Positions 34,921 to 46,868 of a stretch of DNA of 64,000 nt are shown piece by piece. The translations under genes and the position numbers were made by a program. The stretch lies in assembly GCF_901000735.1 (NCBI RefSeq), contig NC_081541.1, positions 30,000,813 through 30,064,812 on the forward strand. The letters run 5' to 3'. This DNA comes from Corylus avellana (lineage: Eukaryota > Streptophyta > Magnoliopsida > Fagales > Betulaceae). The notes under the pieces are model-generated. The model was given only the letters and a program-made list of their open reading frames with translations, was not told the DNA's origin and made no database searches. Numbering within the stretch: the stretch's first letter is position 1; the number at the start of each line of letters is the position of its first letter.

Positions 34921-36213
34921 TGTTACAAATACCTACCTAAATTAATAGGAAAACAATTGTATGTTTTACCTGCAAGTGCACGAGGTCAACATAGTAGTAT
35001 AGAGTACAAGTACGGGGTCATTCCCACGAGGATTGCTAAATTTTGCTTAAAATTAATTCCAAAAGTAAAACAAGACAAGGATTGGATTTTAGTTGATAAT
35101 AATAAAAAGGTAGGGCTTTGATATCCACCACTAATTATATTTAGATAATATATCAATATACCAATGTTTTGATCATATTATGTATATCTAATGTTTGTTA
35201 ACCTAAGAGCATGAGTGTATACTCCTTAAGCTATAGATTTCCCTAAGCAACGAGTTAGGTATGAGTGTATACTCTTAACTCTTTTCTTTCTTAAAGGATT
35301 TAGTATGGATGCATACTAAGTTGTTCTTTAAGAAAGCATATATTCTGTGGAAATCGACAAACACATGAGGCCTAGGGCATGAATGTGTACTCCCGGTTCC
35401 CCATGTTGAATAACCCAAGAACTTGATGTGGATTTCTTTTGTTACTCTTATTAAACCCAAGACTCGGGCATTCAAATTGATTTAACTAACTAGTCCATAC
35501 CACATGCATATGTTGATCAGGCGCACACATATGAGGAATTCATGAAAGCAGGAATTAATCAAGTTAAATACCACAACATGATCATCACAAAGGCGCCAAT
35601 ATTGAATATTAACTAAACATAACTAGGGCTTCAATCTAGCCCTACTAAATAAATTAGTTACACATAATAAAAGAAAAAGGAAAAGGTAAAGAAAGAACCG
35701 AAAGGTAGCCTCCAATTCCTCTCCCAAAGTTGTGTCTTTTCCAGCTTGATTATTTTCAAGGTTTAAAGGTTTATTTATAGGCTTTAGAAGTCCTTGTTAC
35801 ACTAGTAAACCTAGAAAATTCGTAGGGTTTTAGTCCTATTACAAGTGGGACTTGGAAAACCCTAATATGGAAGGAAATGGAGTCTGTTTGCAGCTCTAGA
35901 ATTCTCTAGCGTATGGGTGCGATCAATTGCAACCCGTGTGCGCTCGATCGCACATGGCCGCTTCATGCTTTGTCTTCTCTGGTAGTGTGCTCGATCGCAG
36001 GCTCCCTGCGATCGATCGTACTGTCAGGGGCTCCAACTTTTCCCATTTTCTCTCTTTGAGCCAAAATCTTCAAGATTTACTTCCTTTTCTTACGAAAGCC
36101 TACAAAAACAAGGAAAACACTTAAAGGAACTAAAATGGCATGAATTGACCAAAATTAAAGGATTAACACATGTAAGTTAAGGGCTAAAAATATGAATATT
36201 TTAGCACTTAACA
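34921..36213 (-). repeat. Gypsy 2, 3' LTR
   Basis: 1293 bp, equal in length to the other LTR with scattered substitutions. It contains a cluster of ATCGATCGC-type palindromes at about 35925-36015. Small open frames here, such as 35927-36124, come from the LTR and are not genes. Confidence 0.92.
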
Positions 36214-37631
36214 CACCCCCAAACTTACATATTGCTAGTCCCTTAACAATACAAAACTAAAGACTAAATGGAAAAACAGAAAACAGAAAGATAAATCCAT
36301 CTTTCGTGGAATGTACGATTGCATTTAGCATATGTAACAAGCCTTTTAAACCCCTAGGAATTCCCTAGAGGATAAGTGAAGTCTCGTGAGGGTTTTCCAG
36401 AAATGTTACCTACAAACATCATGCACAGTTCATGTTATTCCAAAAATTAAAGTATCACTTCAAGATCATGATTTTCATTCATTAACAAGCTTTAAAAGAT
36501 AAACTCCATCTTCACAATGAATTGGAATCTCAAAGCACAATTACTTACAAAGGACATGCTAAAATATCACAAGCTTGAAAACAGTGTAAGGTGAACTAGC
36601 ACAAAATTATGAGGCTTCCAAATCTTTCCAATATGTAATATCTCCACACCTCAAAGTTCATTGAAATCCTTATTAGAATGAACAACAATGGCATTTTTTT
36701 TTTTTTTTTTTAGTTAGGTTGTGCAATGTTTGTTTCCCTTAAGCTTTCTAATTGACCCATGTAACGAGTGTTAAGTCAATGACTCCCCAACCAGATGGTT
36801 TTAGGGCATTAGGTATAGAGACATTCCTAAGGACTTACTAACTTGAGTAAACAAGGCTACAAAACCAAACTAACCATGATATTAATGAAATCAAAATTTT
36901 TCATCTTTTGACATGAACACTCAATGCTTTGAGGCAAGAGGTCCAGTTACTTAGTGAAAAGCTTATCAATGATCATCATTTTTTTCTTCTTCACATATAT
37001 ATATGACAAAGTATCCATATAATAAGTCATCCAATTTCACCCAAGATATAGAAACACACACATAAGACTTTTATGTCATACCCCACAAATTATGTGCTAA
37101 TGTGCTTGTGTAAGATCAGATCAAACATGTGAATTCTCAACTATCCTAAGCAAGTAATCAAGCTAACAAATTCTCTCATCAGATTATGTGTTTAAAATTT
37201 TAAGCTCACTGAGATTAACCAAAATTTTTAGGTAAACATGAACATGCATAAAAAGTTTTTTTTTTTGTTTTTTTGTTTTTTTGTTTTTTCAAATAAACAA
37301 ATAAACAAACAAATAACATGAAACTGAGACAAAGTGTGTGTAAACAACATGTGTGCCCATACCCCCAAACTTAAATGACACATTGTCCCCAATGTGTCTA
37401 AATTTAAGGAAAGAATGTACCCGTGAGATGGACGACATCATCTTGGAAAGCATGGCTCATAGTACACCCCTAAACTTGAAGTGAAGCACACTTGCCCCTT
37501 CAAAATAAGAAAACACAAAAACAAGTAAAAGGGAACAAAACTAAAGATAAATAAGATTAAATGAAACACACAAAAATAAAATAACAAGATAAACTATGGG
37601 GTGCCTCCCATGAGCGCTAAATTTAACGTCT
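36214..37631 (-). other. Gypsy 2 3' non-coding region and polypurine tracts
   Basis: Non-coding. The terminal tract (minus strand GTAAGTTTGGGGGTG) touches the LTR at 36214. Similar tracts occur near 37361-37376 (TTTAAGTTTGGGGGTATG on the minus strand) and 37460-37475. The part near 36300-36400 matches gypsy 1's 3' region (44050-44150) in the reverse orientation. Confidence 0.8.
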
Positions 37632-38804
37632 TCAGCTAGACGGTGGTACTTTAAACTTCAAGCACCAATCTTTCCTTCTTTTGCACCAAAGGGAATAAAT
37701 CTTTTCTGCTGCAAGGTGATTCCAGATGTCTATAGATCGGGGAGGGCCACTTTGAGTTTTCTTAAACAGTTTCTCATCCGGTGGGGAATCATGAACTGGA
37801 ATAAAGTATGAAGAAAACTCAGGGAGCTTCTCTATCTTGATGTCCTCAAATTGCTCATTACATAGCCCCAACAGACTTCTCTTTTGGATTCTTAGGAATT
37901 CGGGAATAGATGTCGAAGAAGTTTTAGTGCTCTCTTCCTTTTCCCGATGTACCTCTTCTAGAACTTTGGTTTGCTCCCCATTCCCCTCTTCTACTTCATT
38001 TTCAACCACCTCTTCACTCCTTATTGTGACAGCTATTGCATGATAGTAGGTACATTCTTCCTCCATGTAATGCTCATTAGGATTGGCCACCAACTGACTT
38101 TGACACTCTTCTTCTTCTTCTTTAAATGTATCTGATTTTTGCTTGAGGTGGGCCTCCATCCATTCAAATGATTGCTCTCTTTCCTCCATGCGGTTAAGAT
38201 GAGCCGCCACATGTTTTGTAAAGTCAGCATACTGTTTTTCTAAAGCAGCAACTGCTTCTTCTAAGGCAGACCTTTTTAGAGGAGGTGGTTCTTGTTGATA
38301 TGGAGAAGAATCCAAATGATCATATATGGGAGATGGCTCCTCTTGATATGCTTCTTCTTCTTTGAGACTATTGCCTTTTGGTTTGAAGTAGGTCTTCATT
38401 TCCTCAGATGCTTGCTATGTAGTTTTAATCAATGTATTTATCATATCTATAAGAGGAGGTGGTTCAGCCTAACATTGGTGTTATGGAGCTAAGTTAGAGG
38501 AATATGCATAACCATAGAATTGCTGAGATGGGTGATGTTGCAGTCCATGAGATTGTTGAGCATGAATTCCGGGAGCTTGAGCTTGCCATGAGAGATTGGA
38601 CTGTTGGCTCCTTGTTGGGTTATAAGAATCAAAATAGCGGCCATTCCCCGGTTTAAAGAACGATGTGTTCTTATGCCCATTAAATTTGTTAGAAATTTGT
38701 CTCATCACAAGACACTTTCTAACATGGTGATAAGGGTCTTCGTATAAAGAACATGGTCCATGGGGTGTCGGAACGCCTCCCCACATGTGTGAATAAAATA
38801 ACAA
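37632..38804 (-). pseudogene. Gypsy 2 gag-like frame
   Basis: One minus-strand reading frame interrupted by three stops near 38400-38485, which would be CAA or CAG codons before C-to-T change. The N-terminal part has a zinc-knuckle-like CSLYEDPYHHVRKC, in which the second Cys is Tyr. The middle is Gln/Pro-rich. The C-terminal part is strongly acidic and probably helical (EEEEECQSQ, EEVVENEVEEGNGEQ) and ends SLWCKRRKDWCLKFKVPPSS. I do not recognise an enzyme domain. It is the only coding sequence in the element. Confidence 0.75.
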
Positions 38805-39141
38805 AAAGTTAAAATAAAAAGGAAAAATAATTGAAATTTAAAAAGAAAACTTACTAATATGCAGGTTCGAATGACCTTGCATGAAACAAAAGAAAAAAAA
38901 TCAGATCTATAGTTAGTGCAATAACTGTGCTGCTCTCTGGATGTACGATCGATCGCACTGGTGCGCTCGATCGCTCTGGTTGAGCGCTCGAGCGCACCTC
39001 CAGAGGCAAAATAGGAAGTGTGAAAAAAAAAAAACAGAAAAATTTAAAACAAAAATAAATTGAAGGAAAAACCAAAATTGGAAATTGAAAATTAAAATAA
39101 CACAACTAAAGGAAATTAATTTTAAACAAAATTTGCCGCAA

Positions 39142-39159
39142 TCCTCGGCAACGGCGTCA
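39142..39159 (-). other. Gypsy 2 primer-binding site
   Basis: On the minus strand TGACGCCGTTGCCGAGGA, 9 bases after the LTR. It is the same class of primer site as gypsy 1 with a few changes. Confidence 0.82.
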
Positions 39160-39168
39160 AAAACTTAT

Positions 39169-40461
39169 TGTTACAAATACCTTCCTAAATTAATAGGCAA
39201 ATAATTGTAGGTTTTACCCGCAAGTGCACGAGGTCAACATAGTAGTATAGAGTTCAAGTACGGGGTCATTCCCACGAGGATTGCTAAATTTTGCTTCAAA
39301 TTAATTCCGAAAGTAAAACAAGACAAGGATTGGATTTGAGTTGATAATAATAAAAAGGTACAGCTTTGATATCCACCACGAATTATATTTAGATAATATA
39401 TCAAAATGCTAATGTTTTGATCATGTTATGTATATCTAATGTTTGTCAACCTAAGGGCATATGTATATACTTTTTAAGCTATAAATTTTCCTAAGCAACG
39501 AGTTAGGCATGGGTGTATATTCTTACTCTTTTTTTTCTTAAAGGATTTAGCATGGGTGTATATTAAGTTGTTCTTTAAGAAAGCATATATTCTGTGGAAA
39601 TCGACAAACACATGAGGCCTAGGGCATGTGTGTATACTCCCAGTTCCCCATGTTGATTAACCTAAGAACTTAGTGTGGATTTCTTTTGTTACTCTTATTA
39701 AACTCAGGACTCGGTCATCCAAATTGATTTAACTAACTAGTCCATACCACATGTATATGTTGATCAGGCACACACATATGAGGAATTCATGAAAGCAGGA
39801 ATTAATCAAGTTAAATACCATAACATGATCATCACTAAGGCGCCAATATTGAATATTAACTAAACATAACTAGGGCTTCAATCTAGCCCTACTAAATAAA
39901 TTAGTTACACATAATAAAAGAAAAAGGAAAAGGTAAAGAAAGAACCGGATGGTAGCCTCCAATTCCTCTCCCAAAGTTGTGTCTTTTCCAACTTGATTAT
40001 TCTCAAGGTTTAGAGGTCTATTTATAGGATTTAGAAGTCCTTGTTACACAAATAAACCTAGAAAATTCATAGGGTTTTAGTCCTATTACAAGTGGGACTT
40101 GGAAAACCCTAATATGGAAGGAAAGGGAGTCTGTCCGCAGCTTCTAGAATTCTTCAGCACACGGGTGTGATCGATCGCAACCCGTGTGCGTTCGATCGCA
40201 CATGGCCGCTTCATGTTTTGTCTTTTTTGGTAGTGCGCTCGATTGCGGGGAGTCTGCGATCGATTGCACTGTCAGGGGCTCCAACTTTTCTCATTTTCTC
40301 TCTTTGAGCCCAAATCTTCTAGATTTACCTCATTTTCTTCCAAAAGCCTACAAAAACAAGGAAAACACATAAATGAACTAAAATGACATGAATTAACCAA
40401 AATTAAAGGATTAACACATGTAAGTTAAGGGCTAAAAATATGAATATTTTAGCATTTAACA
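39169..40461 (-). repeat. Gypsy 2, 5' LTR
   Basis: 1293 bp matching 34921-36213. Includes the palindrome cluster at about 40165-40270. Confidence 0.92.
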
Positions 40462-43046
40462 TCTATTCTACCATTAAATTGACTGGATTGACTAAGGATG
40501 CGTCTCTTCCCTTTCTTCCTCAAGGAAAGAGCCAAACATTGGTTTAATTCCTTAGCATCAAACTCCATTGCTTCTTCGGCTGAATTGCAACAAGAATTTC
40601 TGAAGAAGTACTTCCCCATAGGAAAGACCAATGACATTAGGAGAGCTATCATTAGTATCTTCCAATATGAGGGAGAACAATTCCATGAGACCTGGGAGAG
40701 ACTAAGGGGCCTTCTTAGATCATGCCCACACCACGTTGTCCCAAAATGGCAGCTTGTGCAAAGCTTCTATGATGGCTTGATTGAGCCTCATAGACAAATG
40801 GTAGATGCATCCCGTGAGGGGACATTTATGTTAAAAAGTGAGGATGAAGCATTGGCCTTGTTTGAAAACTTGAGTTGCAATTCTATTCATCATGCTTCCA
40901 CAAGACGTAGGGCACCTGTACTTAAAGCACCAAAGGCCGATGGTCTTTTTGAAGTAGAACATTCTCCAGATGTTGCTACCCAAGCTCTTGATGCTATCAC
41001 TAGGAAATTAGATCAATTATTAGTTGTTGGTCTTGCTCCTAATTCTACTCACTTGCACACACGACTTGAACCATGCTCATTTTGTTCTAGTCCTATGCAT
41101 CATATAAATGATTGCCCTACTACTGGAAATTATGCTGATATTTCTAATGAGCAGGTCAATGCAGCTTTCTCACAACCGGGTAATGATCCGTATTCCAATA
41201 CCTAGAACTCGAGATGGAGAATCAAGCTCAATCCATTAAGCGGCCCTACCAACCTCTTTCCACATACTGACCCCCACAGCAGCAATACCAGGCCACACTA
41301 CCTCCTCGGTCAAATTATAACGTTGAGGATCGGATGCTGCAAATGATGAGCTATTTGATCGGCAAGATGGGCAAGATAACTGGGAAGTTGGGCGAGATAA
41401 CTGACAAGGTGGGCGAGTTGACTCAGACAGTGAATTCTCACTCTCAATCCATCGCCAATATAGAAGCCCGAATCAACGAAATCACCAAATTAGAAGCTTA
41501 AGTCGGACAACTTGCCAATGCCCTCAACAGGAGGGACGAAGGAAAGCTTCCAAGTCAACCGGTGACCAACCCTAAGGGACTATACATGGTAGAAGGAAGC
41601 ACTTCTCATTTGAAGCAAGTTCAAGCCATCACCACATTGCGAAGCGGAAGACTGGTTGACAATCATGTGGAGGAAAAGAAGGATGGGCAAATTGAGGCCC
41701 TATAGAATCTTCATCAGGACAAGGGTAAGCAAGTAATCACTAAGGCATCTTCGTCATCTGCCCCCACTCCTGAGGTACCATATGAGCCTAAGGTCCCATT
41801 CCCAGCGCGTCTCAAGGCACCTTCCCACTTTGGGAAGTAAGGAGAAAAGATACAAGACATGATGGAGGTCTTCAAGCTATCAAAGTCAACATCCCACTCC
41901 TTGACGCCATCAAGCAAATCTCGGCATATGTAAAATTTCTCAAGGATTTGTGCAACCAGAAGAGGAAGATTCGAAAACATATCCCCAAGAAGGTCATTCT
42001 TACCGAGCAAGTGAGCTTTGATTCAACATAACACTCCTCCGAAGTTCAAGGACCCTGGAGCGCCTACAATTTCATGTATCATTGGAAGCCTCGAGATTGG
42101 GAGAGCTCTCCTTGACTTAGGCGATGGTGTTAATTTTCTTCTGTACTCGGTCTATCAGCAACTGGGCTTAGGGGAATTGAAATTGACAAGTACTGTCTTG
42201 TAATTGGCTGACCGATCTATCAAGAAACCCCGCGGGATTGTAGAAGATGTCATTATCAAGGTGGACAAGTTCTACTATCCAGTTGACTTTATAGTTTTGG
42301 ACACATAACCGGTTCCAAATCTAGATAAGCAAATTCCTGTCATCCTTGGGTGTCCTTTCCTCGCTACAACCAATGCATGCATCAATTGTCAGACCAGAAT
42401 AATGAAGATCTCCTTTGGGAATATGAAGATCAGACTGAACATCTTCAATGCCTTCCAGAATGCACCTGATCAGAATACATGTTTCTTCTTGGATGACATT
42501 GGAGAAACTATTGAAGACCTACTTCCTGATCCTCTATCTGAAGCCCCATCATGGAGAAACCGACTGGAGCCTATGCCTCTTACTTCAAGTACTCCAACAC
42601 CTGATGACAACCCCACAGGGGACATATTTCATTCAGAAGTTACCAAAGTGGACTTCATTGGGGTGGAAAATATTTTGTCAAGTTCCTTGGCTACCCAGGA
42701 CCCTCATAGAGACAAAAGATTGTCTAGGGAACCAGTTTGGGACAAATACCTTGAGTCCCACCATGGGGAGCCTCAGGACTTTTTAGTTGAGAGAAGCAAT
42801 TTTGGGATATTAAGAGGAGTCCTCGGGACTCAGAATTACATTGAGAAATACCTCATAGGATCGAGCGCAGGTCTTGTGTGCTCGACTCCTCACTTCACCA
42901 GGGTACATGATCTCCATCCAGGTTTATTTTATCCGTTGTTGCTTCATTCTTTGATTATATTTTTACAACAATGTGTGCACTTGATTGGTATTTGGTTGGA
43001 GTATCACTTTGTCTTTCAAGACATGTGTTTTTACATTCAAGTTTAG
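40462..43046 (+). pseudogene. Gypsy 1 gag (3' piece) and protease
   Basis: After the gypsy 2 insertion, the gag domain resumes: LPFFLKERAKHWFNSLASN, then ETWERLRGLLRSCPHH, then a Cys-His region CSFCSSPMHHINDC (about 41087-41118). Many stops follow (41210-42000). A retropepsin-like region runs from about 42030: APTISCIIGSLEIGRALLDL, then GDGVNFLLYSVY, then VILGCPFLATTNACINC and MKISFGNM. The catalytic Asp is present (DLG) but the next residue is Asp where Ala is usual. A final frame at 42402-43046 has no RT motif. A frameshift near 40495 precedes the gag core. It cannot give a functional protein. Confidence 0.82.
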
Positions 43047-44222
43047 GGGTATGTTATGATCACATCTGCTTATTCAAGTATTCCTATACTCTTGATCTTA
43101 TTCTTTAGTTCTATATATACATTAAGGACAATGTATGATTTAAGTTTGGGGGTATGGAAAAACAAAACACGGTCCATTATTGTTGTTATGTCATTCTTAA
43201 GCATATAGTTGAGCTTTGATTTTGGTTTGAATTTCCTTGGTAGGCTTAAAGTTGTGAACACATGATCATATGACTTAGGGATTTTGAGTCTTGCTACTTA
43301 CTTTTGGCAACATGCATGCTTCTTGTTTCAATTTAAATTTATCTTGAGCATACTAGCACATATCTGTGAGGTATGAAATTTTTGACCAATTATGTTTGTT
43401 TTCATGATCTTGAATTTTGTTGGGTAACGTATTGGATGAATAACCTTGGCATGCTAGTAAATATATATATAAAAATCAAGTTTGAATTTTTCGCTGAGTA
43501 ATTGGATCTCTTTGCCTCATTAAGCAGTGAATGTTCACATCAAAAAGTGAAATTTTTGGGTTGATTAATAAAATGGCTAGCTTAGCTTCGTAGCCTTTTT
43601 GACTCGAGTTAGTAAGTTCTTAGGGGTGTCTTTACACCTAATGCCCTATAACCTTTTGGTTTGGGAGTCGTTGGCTTAACACTCGATACATGGGTCAATT
43701 AGAAAGCTTAAGAGAGCTAAGCATTGCAAAGCCTACACAAAAAAAAAAATTGCCTTGGTTATTTCATCGGATAGGAACTCCAATGAATTCTAAGATGTTG
43801 ATTCATTCATATTGGAATTATTTTGAAGCCTCATGATTATGTGTTAGTTCACTTTGCACTAATTGAAATTTGATGTATCTCAATCTGCCATTGGTAAGTG
43901 ATTTGATTTGTGAATTCCTTGAAATTTTGGAGATGAAGTTTATAATTTTAAGCTTGCTAATGAATGAGAAACATTATTTTTGTGATGTTTTATTCTTTTG
44001 AATGACATAATGATGACAATGTTTGTGATTATCATTCTTAGAAAACCCTCACGAGATTTCACTCGTCCTCTAGGGAATGCCTAGGGGTTTAAAAGGCTTG
44101 TTACATATGCTAAATGCAATCGTACATCCCACGAAAGATGGACTTATCTTTTTGTTTTTGTTTTTCAGTTTTATTCATGTTTTGTATTGCTAAGGGACTA
44201 GCAATATGTAAGTTTGGAGGTA
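43047..44222 (+). other. Gypsy 1 3' non-coding region and polypurine tracts
   Basis: No coding sequence. PPT-like tracts occur near 43037-43052 (AAGTTTAGGGGTATG), 43141-43157 (TTAAGTTTGGGGGTATGG) and at the end, 44206-44222 (GTAAGTTTGGAGGTA), touching the LTR. The part near 44050-44150 matches gypsy 2's 3' region. Confidence 0.8.
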
Positions 44223-45774
44223 TGATAAGCGCCGGATGTTGTACATTCAAGCCCCTTAACTCGCATATGTTAATTCCTTAGCATTGTTATTTGTTTGATT
44301 TTGTGTTGTTTTATTGTTTTCAAGTTTTAAATAAAAATGAAATTAATTCCATTGATTTTGGGTTTAAAAGCACACTTTGTGAAGACCTAGAAGATGTGAT
44401 TAAGCTTAACCAATCATAATAGAAAACCTATATGATGTTGTTAAGTTTAATCAAGTAAAAGAGATGGTTAAATCGAAATTTTTCTAATTGGAGTCAAAAT
44501 CGGTTTGGATTCAAATTTGGATTCTGCACATGTCTCAGTATCTTGACCATAACTTTCTGCTCAAATATCGGATTGAGGTGATTCTAGTGGCATTGGAAAG
44601 CTAAGTCAAAGTAATACAAATCATTGGGAAATATGATTTTCCTAATTTGGACAAATTAATTATTAAATGCAGATAGACAAATTAATTATTAAATGCCAAA
44701 ATCGTCCTGCAATAAAAGAATGCAAATCTGGACAAATCCTATTTTGATTTTTACTAGGAATGCTTCCTAATTTGACTAGGAGAGTGAATTACGATTTTTT
44801 TTTGGGTTTCCTAGGGCTTTTAGGACTTGTTTGCTCCCTATAAATAGACCTTAAACTTCAAGGGAAATGTGTGCTTAGTTTTAGATACAAAAATCTTCTT
44901 GGAGGCTTAGCGGAGTCATGAGCGGCTAAATCCCTTCGTGGGGTGTTGATGTAACCCTATTCAAACACAATGGTTTGATTGTATTTAATTTCTAGATTTT
45001 CAGTTTATGCATGTTGGTTGTACAACTATGAGAATTGCTACATTTTGATTATGTTCTTAATTATTAAATGTAATTGTTCTAAAATTCCAAAATCAATATT
45101 TGTGAAATTCTTCCATTGTCTTAGAAAGTATTTTACTTTTGTTAATCTCAAATCATTATTATTTTCTATGATTATGAGAATGATGGTTATACAATGGGTT
45201 TAATTGATATATGATCAATAGAATTAGATAGGCCATGCCTAGAGAATAAGGATTGTACTACATCCCAGTTGAGTGTAATTTAGGTAGACAGTCCATGCCA
45301 ACCGAAGATATATTACACTTATTCATTGATTGTATGTATCATGTTAACGAATTTGATAATTAATACCTAGGGAAGATGGGTCATACCGCATCTTAGTGGG
45401 TAGGTGGACAATCTGTGCCAACTATAGATTGATTATGCTTATTCTTTAATAAGGTAGTTTCTTGTTTTTTAGAGCATGCATAGAATGAATTTTTAGGATT
45501 AAATATGATTAGCCATTGTTGTGCGGATAGAGGTAAAGTCAATACCCTACACTCTCTCTTATTTTAAATCTCTTTTAATTTCATGCACTTTAATTTCACA
45601 AACAAAGTCAATCTCTTTTTAATTAGGTTATTTTTGATCTCATAAATTTGATAACAAAACTTTTACAGTCCTTGAAGTTCGACACCCTCTCTTTAGCCTA
45701 TCCTACAAAGATTCGTCATATTGCAAGTGGTTATTTTTATTATTGATATTTTTGGATACAAAAATACCACATCA
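44223..45774 (+). repeat. Gypsy 1, 3' LTR
   Basis: 1552 bp beginning TGATAAGC and ending CCACATCA. Matches 31344-33936 apart from the MITE there and small indels. Confidence 0.92.
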
Positions 45775-46296
45775 AGGAGAGAGGGGCAGCGCCGTTCGGG
45801 GGAGAGAAGAGAGAAAAATTGAGTTTTTCTCACAGCCACTTCCGTCAGAGATTGGGGGATCATTTGCTGTCCGATCTTGATGAAATTTTAGTATGTTGAT
45901 CGTTGGAATCCTTCTCCATCAAATTGCTGACTCATACTCACTTGGTGAGATTTTTCTTTGTTCTTGTTGAAATCCACTTTTATAGTGATCAATCTATGTG
46001 TTAATCAAAGAATGCATGTATTCTTGATGTGGAGATACCTCTGATATTTCTCTAGGGTAGAAATTGTAAACTCATTATTGTTGATGGTAGAAGATTTAAC
46101 TAGACTAGGTCCCGTGGTTTTTATCTTCGCATTGGAGAGTTTTTCACGTAAAAATATTGGTATTTTGCTTGTGGGTTAGCTTGATTATTTTTCTGTAGTG
46201 TGGAGAATTATCATTGGGTGCTAGATTATTTAATTTGGACAAAAATGGATATATTAATTCCGCCATGTATTTGATAATTGGTATTCACTCCTAACA
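45775..46296 (+). repeat. Copia 2, 3' LTR, second part
   Basis: Continues the LTR broken at 27608 (or 31343) and ends CACTCCTAACA. Together the pieces give about 695 bp against 723 bp in the 5' LTR. Confidence 0.88.
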
Positions 46297-46562
46297 AAAA
46301 GCAGGTTGGGTGAGATTGATCTTGGTGGTGGGTTTTGGGTAGGGAGTGGGAGACATTGTTGGAAGAAGCAAGAGCTAGGGAGGAGGTTGGGGGGTTGTCT
46401 ATTCAATTAAGTGAAGAGGCTTGGGAAATGAGGTCCTCCATTGAAGCCTAAAGGAGGGAGAGAGAGAGAGAGAGGAAAAGAGAGTAAATGATAAGGTAGA
46501 AGAGATCTACAGTGAAAAGAGCAGGAATTCTCTAGAGGGGAAGAGAGCATTAATTGTGTCCC
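46297..46562. other. Short spacer, unassigned
   Basis: Purine-rich sequence with an (AG)n run near 46455-46480. It does not resemble the left flank of copia 2 (the TRIM), and I see no gene. Confidence 0.5.
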
Positions 46563-46868
46563 ATAAAATGTTTATTGATTACGTGCTAAAGTTATTTTCA
46601 TCAAGTGGTTGGTTAGTACGTACGTCTACCCTTAATTATGTGCTCCATTTATTTTCATCAAAATATATCTTTAATTTATTATTTTATCTGTTAAATCTTT
46701 ATTCTCGTTTTCTTTAGCATTTATTTATGCTAATTACGTAAAACTTTACATTTGAATTGTAAGTAGTCCCACAAGAAGAGGACTATAAAGCGTACGTGTA
46801 CAGATGAAACACAACAACTTAGGCTGACCAGGCATTGACCTTAATTCGCAAAAGATAAGGTAAACATT
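46563..46868 (+). repeat. CHX promoter-proximal fragment (third copy)
   Basis: Matches 2408-2663 and also about 48770-49107, including the TATA-like stretch (GAGGACTATAAAG) and the following GATGAAAC phrase. It stops without a CHX coding sequence and runs straight into 46869, which matches the more distal part near 1206. So a promoter end is joined to the start of another promoter copy. Confidence 0.8.

Larger units (their letters stand above)
34921..40461 (-). mobile_element. Ty3/gypsy element 2, gag-only (TR-GAG-like), minus strand
   Basis: LTRs of equal length, 34921-36213 and 39169-40461 (1293 bp each), with termini TGTTACAAAT...AGCACTTAACA in window orientation. The polypurine tract next to the left LTR and the primer site next to the right LTR show that it runs on the minus strand. 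The internal part is only about 2.95 kb and holds a gag-like reading frame with no protease, RT or integrase. It disrupts gypsy 1's gag. The flanks (GTTGT, TCTAT) are not a clean duplication. Confidence 0.9.
31344..45774 (+). mobile_element. Ty3/gypsy element 1 (Athila/Tat-like), no RT or integrase
   Basis: LTRs at 31344-33936 and 44223-45774 begin TGATAAGC and end CCACATCA. The internal part has a primer site, a gag split by another gypsy element, a damaged protease and a long 3' non-coding part, then a polypurine tract. It enters copia 2's 3' LTR. By family knowledge the D(L/T)GA-type protease and the terminal PPT match Athila/Tat elements. No RT, RNase H or integrase sequence is found between the protease and the 3' LTR, so it is a gag-protease-only derivative. 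The flanking bases show no clean target duplication. Confidence 0.88.
22669..46296 (+). mobile_element. Ty1/copia retrotransposon 2, plus strand, split by a gypsy element
   Basis: 5' LTR 22669-23391, degenerate gag-pol 23445-27368, polypurine tract before 27436, and a 3' LTR whose two parts lie at 27436-27608 and 45775-46296 on either side of the gypsy insertion. LTR termini are TGTTGGG...AACA. The flanking 5-mers ATATT (22664-22668) and AAAAG (46297-46301) do not match. The assembly contains a second, apparently artificial copy of the 3' half (29342-31343). Confidence 0.9.

Noticed and set aside
35927..40372. Small open frames at 35927-36124 and 40184-40372 that look like a paralogous gene pair
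   Set aside because: They are the same place in the two LTRs of gypsy 2.
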